From: CAYOKT01 sp964404605 | GTDB lineage: Bacteria; Electryoneota; Electryoneia; Electryoneales; Electryoneaceae | Length of the DNA stretch: 31,147 bases | Direction of reading: 5' to 3' | NCBI GenBank assembly: GCA_964404605.1 | Contig: CAYOKT010000029.1 | Coordinates: forward strand, 1 to 31,147 | Shown: one piece after another, positions 6,979-14,969 of the stretch | Layout: each line of letters starts with the position of its first letter | How positions within the stretch are numbered: position 1 is the stretch's first letter | The notes under the pieces: generated by a model | What the model was told of the DNA's origin: nothing | The model's input: only the letters and a program-made list of their open reading frames with translations | The model's database searches: none | Translations under genes and position numbers: made by a program

Positions 6979-8670
6979 GTGAAGATCGTCGAGTGCGTTC
7001 CCAACATCTCCGAGGGCAGGGACAGGGCGGTGATCGACGCCGTGGTGGGCGCGGCGGCCGCCGTTGACGGGTGCAAGGTGCTGGATGTGGACCCCGGCGC
7101 GGACACGAACCGGACGGTGATCACCCTCGCCGGGTCGCCGGAGGCGGTGCTCGAGGGAGCGTTCCAGCTCATCGCCGCGACGACCCGCCTGATCGACATG
7201 AGGAAACATTCCGGCGCTCACCCCCGGGCCGGGGCGACGGACGTCTGCCCCTTCGTCCCGGTATCCGGGATGACGATGGAGGAGTGCGCCGGACTCGCGC
7301 GCACGCTGGGGGAACGTGTCGGGCGGGAGCTCGACGTTCCGGTCTACCTCTACGAGTTCGCCGCTTCGAAGGAGGAGTGGCGCAACCTCGCGAACGTGCG
7401 CAAGGGGGAGTACGAGGCGCTGCCGGAGAAGATGAAGGACCCGGCCTGGAAACCCGATTTCGGGCCGCACGAATTCCGGCCGAAGTTCGGGGCCGTGCAC
7501 ATCGGCGCGCGCAAGTTTCTCATCGCGTACAACATCAACCTGAACACGCGCGACCGGAAGAAGGCGACGGACATCGCCCTCAGCATCCGCGAACGGGGCC
7601 GCGCGAAGAGGGACGAGAAGGGCGAGATCATCCGGGATGAGAAGGGCAAGCCGGTCAAGGTGCCGGGGCTGTTCCAGCACTGCAAGGCCGGCGGCTGGGT
7701 GATCGAGGAGTACCACCGCGCGCAGGTGACGATGAACCTGACCGACCCCGATGTCACGCCGCCGCACGCGGTGTTCGACAAGGTGTGCGACCTCGCCTGG
7801 GACAAGGGGCTGCGGGTCACCGGGAGCGAGATCGTCGGCATGCTGCCGCTGGCGTACATGCTCGAGGCGGGCCGCTTTTTCCTGCGAAAGCAGGGGCGCA
7901 GCACGGCGGTGGACGAGGGCGAACTGGTGCGGATGGCGGTGGACTCGATGGGGCTGGAGGACGTGGCCCCGTTCGACCCGGAGAAGAAGATCATCGAGTA
8001 CGCCCTCGCCGAGCCGGTGGGGGAGAACCTCGTCGGCTTGAGCGTCCGGGGGTTCGCGGACGAACTCGCCAGCGAGTCGCCCGCTCCCGGCGGGGGGAGC
8101 GTGTCGGGGCTGGTGGGCGCCCTCGCAGCGGCCCTCGCGGCGATGGTCGGCAACCTCACCCACGGCAAGAAGGGATACGAGGGGGTGTGGGAGGAGGTCG
8201 AGGAGGCCGCGGTCCGCGCCCAGGCGCTGAAGGACGCCCTGCTGCGGGCGCTCGACGAGGACACCGAGGCCTTCAACCGGGTGATGGCCGCGATGCGCCT
8301 GCCGAAGAAGACCGACGAGCAGAAGGCAGCGCGCGAGGCGGCGATGCAGGAGGCGACCCGGGCGGCGACACGGATTCCCTACGGGATCTGCGAGTCGGCG
8401 CTGGCTTCCTTCGACGCCATCGAGACGATGGCGGCCGTGGGCAACGAGAACAGCATCTCGGACGCCGGGGTGGCCGCCCACTGCGCGCGGACGGCGGTGC
8501 ACGGCGCGGCGCTGAACGTCCGCATCAACCTGCCGGGCATCGAGGAGGAAGCCTTCGTCCGCGAGATGCGCGAGGGGGTGGAGCGGATGACCGCCGAGGC
8601 GGACAGGCGGCTGGAGGGCGTGCTGGCGCGCGTGGAAGAAGTGCTGGCGAAACAGGGGGTCTCCGAATAG
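6979..8670 (+). CDS. ftcD: Fused glutamate formimidoyltransferase-formimidoyl-THF cyclodeaminase
   Basis: A 563-residue cytosolic bifunctional enzyme, close to the length of the animal FTCD. The N-terminal domain (about 1-340) opens with KIVECVPNISEGRD and carries the catalytic region HSGAHPRAGATDVCPF with His81; it transfers the formimino group of formiminoglutamate to tetrahydrofolate. The C-terminal domain (about 355-563, from SVRGFADELASESPAPGGGS) is the cyclodeaminase, which releases ammonia and leaves methenyl-THF. The GTG at 6979 is chosen because GGAG sits 6 nt upstream and family similarity starts at its first residues; a GTG at 6967 is the alternative. No other histidine-degradation (hut) gene is in the window. 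The STAS gene follows after one base. Confidence 0.95.
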   Translation: MKIVECVPNISEGRDRAVIDAVVGAAAAVDGCKVLDVDPGADTNRTVITLAGSPEAVLEGAFQLIAATTRLIDMRKHSGAHPRAGATDVCPFVPVSGMTMEECAGLARTLGERVGRELDVPVYLYEFAASKEEWRNLANVRKGEYEALPEKMKDPAWKPDFGPHEFRPKFGAVHIGARKFLIAYNINLNTRDRKKATDIALSIRERGRAKRDEKGEIIRDEKGKPVKVPGLFQHCKAGGWVIEEYHRAQVTMNLTDPDVTPPHAVFDKVCDLAWDKGLRVTGSEIVGMLPLAYMLEAGRFFLRKQGRSTAVDEGELVRMAVDSMGLEDVAPFDPEKKIIEYALAEPVGENLVGLSVRGFADELASESPAPGGGSVSGLVGALAAALAAMVGNLTHGKKGYEGVWEEVEEAAVRAQALKDALLRALDEDTEAFNRVMAAMRLPKKTDEQKAAREAAMQEATRAATRIPYGICESALASFDAIETMAAVGNENSISDAGVAAHCARTAVHGAALNVRINLPGIEEEAFVREMREGVERMTAEADRRLEGVLARVEEVLAKQGVSE

Positions 8671-8671
8671 G

Positions 8672-9040
8672 GTGAGAAGCGGGGAGCAAGACCGGTCGGA
8701 GGTCCATGTCGAGTTCGAGGCGCGTGGTTCGACGATCATCGCCCGCCTCGAGGGGCGGCTGCACGGCGTTGCGGCGGACGAACTGGACACGGAGCTGCTG
8801 CGGGCGGCCCGCGAAGCGGAGAACTTCATTCTCGACCTCGGCAAGCTGGAGTTCATCTCCTCCACCGGGCTGCGCACCTTCCTTAAGCTGCGGCGGGAGC
8901 TGACGGCGAAGGGCGGGGTGGTCATCTTCGCCCGGGCGAACGAGATGGTCAGCGAGGTGTTCGAGATCTCCAGCTTCGAACACCTTTTTCCGACCTTTTC
9001 CACCATGGCGGAAGCCTACAAGTACCTTGGGATGGAGTGA
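8672..9040 (+). CDS. STAS-domain protein, anti-sigma factor antagonist type
   Basis: A 122-residue single STAS domain like SpoIIAA/RsbV. The conserved loop reads LDLGKLEFISSTGLR; Ser64 matches the serine that partner kinases phosphorylate in SpoIIAA. Such proteins release a sigma factor or other output when dephosphorylated. No anti-sigma kinase (RsbW/SpoIIAB-like) or PP2C phosphatase gene adjoins it, so its partner is unknown. The start appears to be the GTG at 8672, one base after the ftcD stop; the Shine-Dalgarno is poor, which would fit coupling to ftcD translation. No in-frame ATG lies nearby. A stable hairpin follows at 9044-9063. Confidence 0.88.
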   Translation: MRSGEQDRSEVHVEFEARGSTIIARLEGRLHGVAADELDTELLRAAREAENFILDLGKLEFISSTGLRTFLKLRRELTAKGGVVIFARANEMVSEVFEISSFEHLFPTFSTMAEAYKYLGME

Positions 9041-9043
9041 ACG

Positions 9044-9063
9044 CCGCCGGCGGAAGCCGGCGG
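9044..9063 (+). terminator. GC-rich hairpin after the STAS gene
   Basis: An 8-bp perfect stem (CCGCCGGC/GCCGGCGG) closes a GGAA loop, a GNRA-type tetraloop. It begins 3 nt after the STAS stop codon. Only a short CGTTT follows, so it would be a weak intrinsic terminator or an RNA-stabilising hairpin between the STAS and aminopeptidase genes. Confidence 0.45.
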
Positions 9064-9124
9064 GAACGTTTAACATCGATCGCGCCGGGCGGCGGTTCGC
9101 CGGGCGCACTTCCGGGAGGATGAA

Positions 9125-10261
9125 GTGGCCGACCCAAGACACCGTGAACTCGCGAAACTGCTGGTCGAGTATTCCTGCGAGGTGCAGAAAGGAGAGAATG
9201 TCCTCATCGAGACCTGGGATGTCCCGGTCGAATTCATCGACGAGTTGATCCGGGCGGTGTACGCCGCCGGCGGCCGTCCGCTGCTGGACCAGAAGTACGC
9301 CCGCCTCGTGCGCACCCTGGTCAAGGGCGCGAGCGTGGAGAGCCTGTCGGTGATCCGCGACGCCGAGCTGTACCGGATGAAGAAGATGGACGCCTACATC
9401 GGCGTGCGCGGCTACTCCAACGCCAAGGAGATGAGCGACCTGAGCGCCGAGCAGAACGCCCTGATGAGCACCGAGTGGTTCCAGCCGGTGCACATCAACG
9501 AACGCGTACCGAACACGAAGTGGGTGGTGCTCCGCTGGCCGACACCGGCGATGGCACAGCTCTCCGCCATGTCCACCGAGGCGTTCGAGGACTACTATTT
9601 CAAGGTTACCGCGGGGGTGGACTACCGGAAGATGTCGCGCGCGATGGACCCGGCGAAGGCGTTCCTCGACCAGGCCGACCAGGTGCACATCATCGGTCCG
9701 GGCACCGACCTGCGCTTCTCGATCAAGGGCATCGGCTCGGTGAAGTGCGACGGGCTGCGGAACATCCCGGACGGCGAGGTGTACAGTTGCCCGGTGCGCG
9801 ACAGCGTGAACGGGACCATCCGCTACAACACCCCCTCGACCTACCACGGTTTCACCTTCCAGGATGTCGAGCTGACCTTCAAAGACGGGAAGATCATCAA
9901 GGCCACGGCGAACGACACCAAGCGGGTGAACGAGATCTTCGACACGGACGAGGGCGCGCGCTATGTCGGCGAGTTCGCCCTCGGCTGCAACCCCTATGTC
10001 ACCTTCCCGATGGATGAGATCCTCTTCGATGAGAAGATCGCCGGTTCCTTCCACTTCACCCCGGGCAACGCCTATGACGACACGGACAACGGCAACCGCA
10101 GCGCGGTGCACTGGGACCTGGTCTGCATCCAGACGCCGGAGAAGGGGGGCGGGGAGATCTGGATCGACGGCGAGCTGATCCGCAAGGACGGCGTCTTCGT
10201 TCATCCCGCCTTCGAGGGGCTGAACCCGGAGAACCTGGTCGCAAAAGGGTCGGAAGAGTAG
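9125..10261 (+). CDS. M29-family aminopeptidase (thermophilic metallopeptidase)
   Basis: A 378-residue cytosolic metalloaminopeptidase of family M29 (AmpS/AmpT/PepS type), of usual family length. The C-terminal half shows the expected acidic/His metal centre: GEFALG (Glu283), DEKIAGSFHF (Glu303, His310), an AYDDT segment and the closing SAVHWDLV (His329, Asp331). These enzymes bind two divalent metals and remove N-terminal residues with broad specificity. The GTG at 9125 is favoured by GGGAGG 5 nt upstream; an ATG at 9120 is out of frame. It lies 84 nt after the STAS gene behind a hairpin, so it may have its own promoter. Its 3' end faces the radical SAM gene across a repeat-bearing gap. Confidence 0.93.
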   Translation: MADPRHRELAKLLVEYSCEVQKGENVLIETWDVPVEFIDELIRAVYAAGGRPLLDQKYARLVRTLVKGASVESLSVIRDAELYRMKKMDAYIGVRGYSNAKEMSDLSAEQNALMSTEWFQPVHINERVPNTKWVVLRWPTPAMAQLSAMSTEAFEDYYFKVTAGVDYRKMSRAMDPAKAFLDQADQVHIIGPGTDLRFSIKGIGSVKCDGLRNIPDGEVYSCPVRDSVNGTIRYNTPSTYHGFTFQDVELTFKDGKIIKATANDTKRVNEIFDTDEGARYVGEFALGCNPYVTFPMDEILFDEKIAGSFHFTPGNAYDDTDNGNRSAVHWDLVCIQTPEKGGGEIWIDGELIRKDGVFVHPAFEGLNPENLVAKGSEE

Positions 10262-10365
10262 GCGTTTCCTCGCGGCCACGGTGTTCCCCGGACCGGGGGA
10301 GTTTCGTTTCAGGGTCGCGGGGATCCTGATGAACGTGGGAATACTTATGAAACCCGGGACTGAGG

Positions 10366-10409
10366 TCCGCCAAGGCGGACAAGCCCCGGGCCACCCGTCC
10401 GGGCCACCC
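10366..10409. repeat. Third copy of the TCCGCC-hairpin/GGGCCACCC repeat
   Basis: Positions 10366-10396 match 6-36 at 29 of 31 bases: the TCCGCC-N2-GGCGGA hairpin, then AAG, then a CCCGGGCCACCC core. A second tail word GGGCCACCC follows at 10401-10409. It lies between two convergent genes, as does the copy set at 25958-26070. Confidence 0.85.
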
Positions 10410-10466
10410 GTCGCCGTTTGGAAATGCAGGGAAAGAGAAGATCGTACAGCGGAGAGCGCCAGCGCG

Positions 10467-10517
10467 GTGGGCCCTCAGTTCCATGGCGAGCGATGGCGGG
10501 CCTTCAGCTCCACGGCG
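10467..10517. repeat. 22-bp imperfect direct repeat at the radical SAM stop codon
   Basis: Positions 10467-10488 and 10496-10517 match at 18 of 22 bases with a 29-nt period; all four differences are C/T. The second copy covers the stop and final codons of the radical SAM gene. It may be a duplication of that gene's 3' end. Confidence 0.7.
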
Positions 10518-11541
10518 GGGGTTGGAAGTAGCCGTTGTGCAGGCCGAGGGCGTCGAGTGTCTCGAGGACGCGCTGGTACTCGCGCCGGGCGAGGCGGCGG
10601 TCGAGGGGCGGGCGGGTGTGTGCCCGGTGCGCGGGGTGGTACTGGGACATCAAGCTGAGGTAGGTGTCGCGGTCGATTTCCCGTGCGAGGAAACGCAGCG
10701 CCTCTTCGCTTCCGGCGAGCCCGCCGGGGAGGACGAGGTGGCGGACGATCACGCCGCGCCGCGCGATGCCCTCCCGGTCGACCTCGAGCACTCCCACCTG
10801 CCGGTGCATCTCGCGGAGGGCCGACTTCGCGCGGGTGAAGTAGTCCTCCACGCCGCTGAGCCTGCCCGAGCTGAGCCCGCCGTCGCTTAGCCTGTCATTG
10901 CCGAGCCCTCCGCTACCAAGGCCGCCCGTGCTTAGCCCGCCGGCGCCATCGCCGCCGTACTTCAGGTCCGTCAGGTAGATATCCACGAGGCCGTCGAGGT
11001 GGCGCAGCGCCTCGAGCCCTTCGTAGCCGCCGCAGTTGTAGACGATCGGCAGGTCGAGCCCCCGCTCCCAGGCGAGGGCGAGGGCCTCGACGATCCGGGT
11101 GACCTGCGGGGTGGGGGTGACGAGGTTGATGTTGTGGGCTCCCGCGCGCTGGAGGGCGAGGAAGCGGGCGGCCAGCTCCCCGGGGCTCTCCGGCCGCCCG
11201 AGGCGGAGCTGGCTGATGTCGTAGTTCTGGCAGAAGAGGCAGGCGAGGTTGCAGCCGGCGAAGAAGACCGTTCCGCTGCCGCGCCGCCCGGAGAGCACCG
11301 GCTCCTCGCCATGATGCAGGTGCGAGGAGGAGACGAGCAGCTCGGCGGTGAGCCCGCACTCGCCGGTCTCGCCCCGCAGGCGCAGGGCATCGCATTCGCG
11401 GGGGCAGAGGCGGCACCTGGCGAGCAGCCGTTTCAGCGCCGGCAGCCGTGCGCGGGCCAGCGCGGCGCGTTCGGCGGGAAGAGCGGCGGGGGCCGGGATA
11501 CCCGTCCCGGAAGGCGGTTTTTTTCGCGTGTGCAGTGTCAC
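10504..11541 (-). CDS. PflX-like radical SAM protein with a pentapeptide-repeat insert
   Basis: A 345-residue radical SAM protein resembling the uncharacterised PflX group (COG1313), related to pyruvate-formate-lyase activases. The cluster motif is GCNLACLFCQNYDIS (CxxxCxxC). An N-terminal Cys-rich segment (CRLCPRECDA, then GECGL) is typical of the group, as is VDIYLTDLKY in the barrel. After LKY the protein carries about six XGGLS-like pentapeptides in place of a short linker, encoded by a 15-bp tandem repeat at 10855-10959; family similarity then resumes at GVEDYF...MHRQVG. The GTG at 11541 is preferred (GGGGAA upstream); an ATG at 11598 lacks a ribosome site. Substrate unknown. It is divergent from the metallopeptidase gene. 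Confidence 0.9.
   Translation of the reverse strand: MTLHTRKKPPSGTGIPAPAALPAERAALARARLPALKRLLARCRLCPRECDALRLRGETGECGLTAELLVSSSHLHHGEEPVLSGRRGSGTVFFAGCNLACLFCQNYDISQLRLGRPESPGELAARFLALQRAGAHNINLVTPTPQVTRIVEALALAWERGLDLPIVYNCGGYEGLEALRHLDGLVDIYLTDLKYGGDGAGGLSTGGLGSGGLGNDRLSDGGLSSGRLSGVEDYFTRAKSALREMHRQVGVLEVDREGIARRGVIVRHLVLPGGLAGSEEALRFLAREIDRDTYLSLMSQYHPAHRAHTRPPLDRRLARREYQRVLETLDALGLHNGYFQPPPWS
10855..10959 (-). repeat. 15-bp coding minisatellite, seven units
   Basis: Seven consecutive 15-nt units in phase with the codons of the radical SAM gene. Read in gene order they encode YGGDG, AGGLS, TGGLG, SGGLG, NDRLS, DGGLS and SGRLS. Units share the pattern X-G-G-L-S/G with mostly synonymous or conservative changes, and the first unit is the most diverged. 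Confidence 0.9.
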
Positions 11542-11621
11542 TTGATGTTCCCCGGAGAGGGACCTACTTTGCCGTTGTCGAAACGTACGGTGAAACATGA
11601 CGGAGTGAAAGGCGGGGTATC

Positions 11622-14600
11622 ATGCAGAGACGAACGATACGGTTAATCGCGATTTTCGCCGCAAGCCTGATCCTCACCATCGCGGCACAGGCGGTCAGGC
11701 CGCCGGCCGCGACTTCAACGTCGTTCAAGGCACGGGCCGAGCGGGCATGGGTGATGGCGGGGGACCGGCGGGTGGACGCCGAGAGCGGCATGACCCTCGC
11801 CTGGTACGATCCCGGGGTACCGGTGCGCTCCGGCGTGCCCGAGGCGGCGGCGACCGCGTTCCTGCGCGAACATGCACCCCTCTTCGGCGGCGCGGCGACC
11901 GTGGAGTCCATGCGCCCGGTGGAGGTCAAGGAGAGCCCGGCCGGGAAGCACGTGGTGCTGCAGCAGACGGTGAGCGGTATTCCCGTTTACACCGCCTGGA
12001 TGACGGTTTCGTTGAGCAGGCGCGGGACGGTGAACTTCGTCGTCGGGAACCCTTACGGGAACTTCACTCTCCCGGCGACCGCGCCGGCGATTTCAGCCGA
12101 CCGGGCGGTGGCGGCCACCCGCGCGCTGCTCGCCGGCAAGGGGCCGGACCTGTCCGAGCCGGCCGCCGAGCTGAACGGCTACCGTGACGAGAACGGCGTC
12201 GACCATCTCGCCTGGGTGGTGCGGTACGCCTCCATGGACCCGATGGGCGACTGGGAGGTGGTGTGGGACGCCCTCAGCGGCGAGCGGCTTGAAGTGGCTG
12301 ACCGGATGGTCTACGTGGACGGCACCGGGATGGTCTGGGACCCCGATCCGCTGACCACCGCCGGGGTGAACTACGGCACGGCGGGGTACACGGACAACAA
12401 CGACGCCGATTCGCCGCAGTTGAACGACGAGCGGGTGACGGTGACCCTGCGCGACATCACCCTCGACGGCGGCGTATACCACCTCTCCGGGCCCTATGTC
12501 ACCATCGCGGATTTCGAGTCGCCGAGCGTGGCGCCGGTGACCAGCATGGACCCGGACAACTTCATCTACACCCGTACCCAGTCGGGGTTCGAGGATGTGA
12601 TGGCGTATTATCACATCGACCACGCCCAGCGGCACATCCAGGATCTCGGGTTCACCAACATCCAGAACCTGTCGATCAACGTGGACCCCCACGGGCTCAA
12701 CGGATCGGACAACTCGCACTATATCCCCTCGCAGAACCGGATCGCCTGGGGCGAGGGCGGGGTGGATGACGCCGAGGACGCCGATGTTCTCTACCACGAG
12801 TACGGCCACGCCGTGCAGATCGGCACCGTGGGCGCGGGGCAGTGGAGCGGCGGGGAAACCGGCGCACTGGGCGAGGGCTTCGGGGACTACTGGGCCGGGA
12901 CCTTCAGCCAGCGCATCAGCGATTATCACAGCGAGTGGGTGTTCAACTGGGACGGGCACAACCCCTTCTGGCCCGGGCGGGTGCTCAACTATTCCGGCCA
13001 TTACCCGGACGACTGGACCGGCCAGATCCACACGGACGGCCAGATCTGGTCGAGCGCGCTGTGGAACATCCGGGCGGAGATCGGGGCGGACACGATGGAC
13101 GCGCTCGTGCTCCAGTCGCACTATTACCTCTCCAGCGGGGCCACGATGCCCGACAACGCGCAGGCGGTTCTGCAGGCCGACATGGAACTCTTCGGCGGGG
13201 TTGACGAGGCGGCCATCGGCGCGGAGTTCATCGCGCGGGGCCTGATCAGCGAGCTTCCACCCCGGGGCACGGTGTCCGGCCTGGTGCGGGACATCGACAC
13301 CGGTGAACCCATCGAGGGCGCCGAGGCGGCGCTGGAGGTCACCGATGATGTCCGTCTCGACACGACGGACGCTGACGGGCTTTTCAGTTTCGGACTCGTA
13401 ACTCCCGGGATCCACGAGCTGACTGTCTCGGCCGCGGGGTACAACACCTGGGCGGGGATGATCGAGGTGGTGAACGACGAGACGACCACGGTCGAGATCA
13501 ACCTCGGGCAGCCGGATATCATCATCATGCCGGATGTGCTGGAGGTGGAGATGTTCGTCGATACCACGCTCGACACCACGCTCCAGCTCAGCAACAACGG
13601 CAGCGGCGGGACGAGCTGGTCCCTCCGGCTGCGGCCCGACGGGGTCGATCCGGTGGTGCCGTGGGAGGACCTCGAGGTCACGCTGAACCTGACGGACATC
13701 ACCGGCGACGTCCGCGTGTACGGCGTCGAGGTGGTGGACGGGAACTACATCCTCGCCGGGGGGAACAGTTTCACCAACCCGAACAAGCTCTACGAGGTGA
13801 CCGCCGGGGGGGAGTTGGTGGGCACGGTGGACCAGCCGACGGGCAGCACCATCGGTTTTACCGACCTCGCCTGGGACGGCAACCTGCTCTACGGCAGCGA
13901 CAGCCACTGGATCATCGGGGTGGACACGGAGGGCGTGCCGCAGGATTCCATCTTCGGACCGCTCAACCCGAACCGCGCCCTCGCCTATGACCCGGAGGAC
14001 GACTGGTTCTGGACCGCAGACAACCAGTCCGACATCATCGCGGTGGACCGTGAAGGCGTGGAGCAGGCCCGCCTGCCGAATGTCCTCATGGTGCAGGGGC
14101 TCTCCTGGTATCCGTTCGACCTGGACGGGATGCCGCTGGTGATGACGAGTTACGAGCCGATCCCCGGCGGTGGGAACACCCTGCGGGTGTCGAAGATGAA
14201 CCCGGAGACCGGCGAAGTCGTGCACCTCGTGGAGCAGGCCGAGACGTCCAGCAACGAGCGCTTCCTCGGGCTGGCGGTCTCCGCGCGGCTCGCTGGCGGT
14301 GAGGGGTACTGGCTCGGTCCGGTGATCCAGGCGCACGGCGCGACCAGTGTGGATCTGAACGTGTTCCGCGTGGACAACTCCGTTCCCTACGTCGATGCAA
14401 CCCCCCGCCGCGGGGCGCTCGACGCCGGGGAGGATACGACGCTGACGCTGCATTTCGACACCTTCGGCCTGGAGGCCGGGTGGTACGACGCCTTCCTCGA
14501 GGTGATGCACGAGGTTTCGGAGACGCCGATCGCGGTGCCGATCAGCCTGCACGCGGTGGATGTGGGCGCGGTGGAGAAGGCGCTGCCGGAGACCTTCGCC

Positions 14601-14858
14601 CTCGAGCCCGCGCACCCGAACCCGTTCAACCCCTCCACGAGCTGGACGCTGCACCTGCCGGAGCGGGCGCGGGTGACGCTCACCGTGTACGACGTCCTCG
14701 GGCGGCGCGTGGACCGGGTGGCGTTCGGGCCGATTGCGCCGGGTGTGCGGCGGATCGCCTGGGCGGCTCCCGCGGGGACCGCTTCCGGGGTGTACCTGGT
14801 ACGTGTCGATGCGGGGAAAGGGCGTGTCGCGGGTGATAAGGTGGTGCTGCTGAAATAG
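11622..14858 (+). CDS. Secreted M36 (fungalysin)-like metallopeptidase with C-terminal sorting domain
   Basis: A 1078-residue exported protease. Residues 1-24 form a signal peptide (RRTIRLIAIFAASLILTIAA). An FTP-type propeptide spans about 60-200. The catalytic domain has HEYGH (His392, Glu393, His396) and the third zinc ligand in GEGFGDYW (Glu418), the gluzincin layout of M36/M4. Then follow a carboxypeptidase-regulatory-like beta domain (about 546-635), a beta-rich region that may be a propeller (690-920) and a C-terminal domain (988-1078) with HPNPFNPST and VYDVLGRRV, as in type IX secretion/FlgD-like sorting domains. The ATG at 11622 follows GGCGGGG. It probably degrades extracellular protein; substrate unknown. 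The stop lies 11 nt before an assembly gap. Confidence 0.92.
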   Translation: MQRRTIRLIAIFAASLILTIAAQAVRPPAATSTSFKARAERAWVMAGDRRVDAESGMTLAWYDPGVPVRSGVPEAAATAFLREHAPLFGGAATVESMRPVEVKESPAGKHVVLQQTVSGIPVYTAWMTVSLSRRGTVNFVVGNPYGNFTLPATAPAISADRAVAATRALLAGKGPDLSEPAAELNGYRDENGVDHLAWVVRYASMDPMGDWEVVWDALSGERLEVADRMVYVDGTGMVWDPDPLTTAGVNYGTAGYTDNNDADSPQLNDERVTVTLRDITLDGGVYHLSGPYVTIADFESPSVAPVTSMDPDNFIYTRTQSGFEDVMAYYHIDHAQRHIQDLGFTNIQNLSINVDPHGLNGSDNSHYIPSQNRIAWGEGGVDDAEDADVLYHEYGHAVQIGTVGAGQWSGGETGALGEGFGDYWAGTFSQRISDYHSEWVFNWDGHNPFWPGRVLNYSGHYPDDWTGQIHTDGQIWSSALWNIRAEIGADTMDALVLQSHYYLSSGATMPDNAQAVLQADMELFGGVDEAAIGAEFIARGLISELPPRGTVSGLVRDIDTGEPIEGAEAALEVTDDVRLDTTDADGLFSFGLVTPGIHELTVSAAGYNTWAGMIEVVNDETTTVEINLGQPDIIIMPDVLEVEMFVDTTLDTTLQLSNNGSGGTSWSLRLRPDGVDPVVPWEDLEVTLNLTDITGDVRVYGVEVVDGNYILAGGNSFTNPNKLYEVTAGGELVGTVDQPTGSTIGFTDLAWDGNLLYGSDSHWIIGVDTEGVPQDSIFGPLNPNRALAYDPEDDWFWTADNQSDIIAVDREGVEQARLPNVLMVQGLSWYPFDLDGMPLVMTSYEPIPGGGNTLRVSKMNPETGEVVHLVEQAETSSNERFLGLAVSARLAGGEGYWLGPVIQAHGATSVDLNVFRVDNSVPYVDATPRRGALDAGEDTTLTLHFDTFGLEAGWYDAFLEVMHEVSETPIAVPISLHAVDVGAVEKALPETFALEPAHPNPFNPSTSWTLHLPERARVTLTVYDVLGRRVDRVAFGPIAPGVRRIAWAAPAGTASGVYLVRVDAGKGRVAGDKVVLLK

Positions 14859-14869
14859 CCGGGTGTTCC

Positions 14870-14969
14870 NNNNNNNNNNNNNNNNNNNNNNNNNNNNNNN
14901 NNNNNNNNNNNNNNNNNNNNNNNNNNNNNNNNNNNNNNNNNNNNNNNNNNNNNNNNNNNNNNNNNNNNN
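14870..14969. other. Assembly gap (100 N)
   Basis: Exactly 100 N, a conventional scaffold-gap size, so the real length is unknown. It removes the start of the bactofilin-like gene and the end of the metallopeptidase 3' region. Confidence 0.98.

Noticed and set aside
12093..14654. 853-codon open frame opposite the metallopeptidase
   Set aside because: Shadow of a convincing gene with catalytic motifs on the other strand; its translation is Val/His/Arg-rich without any domain.
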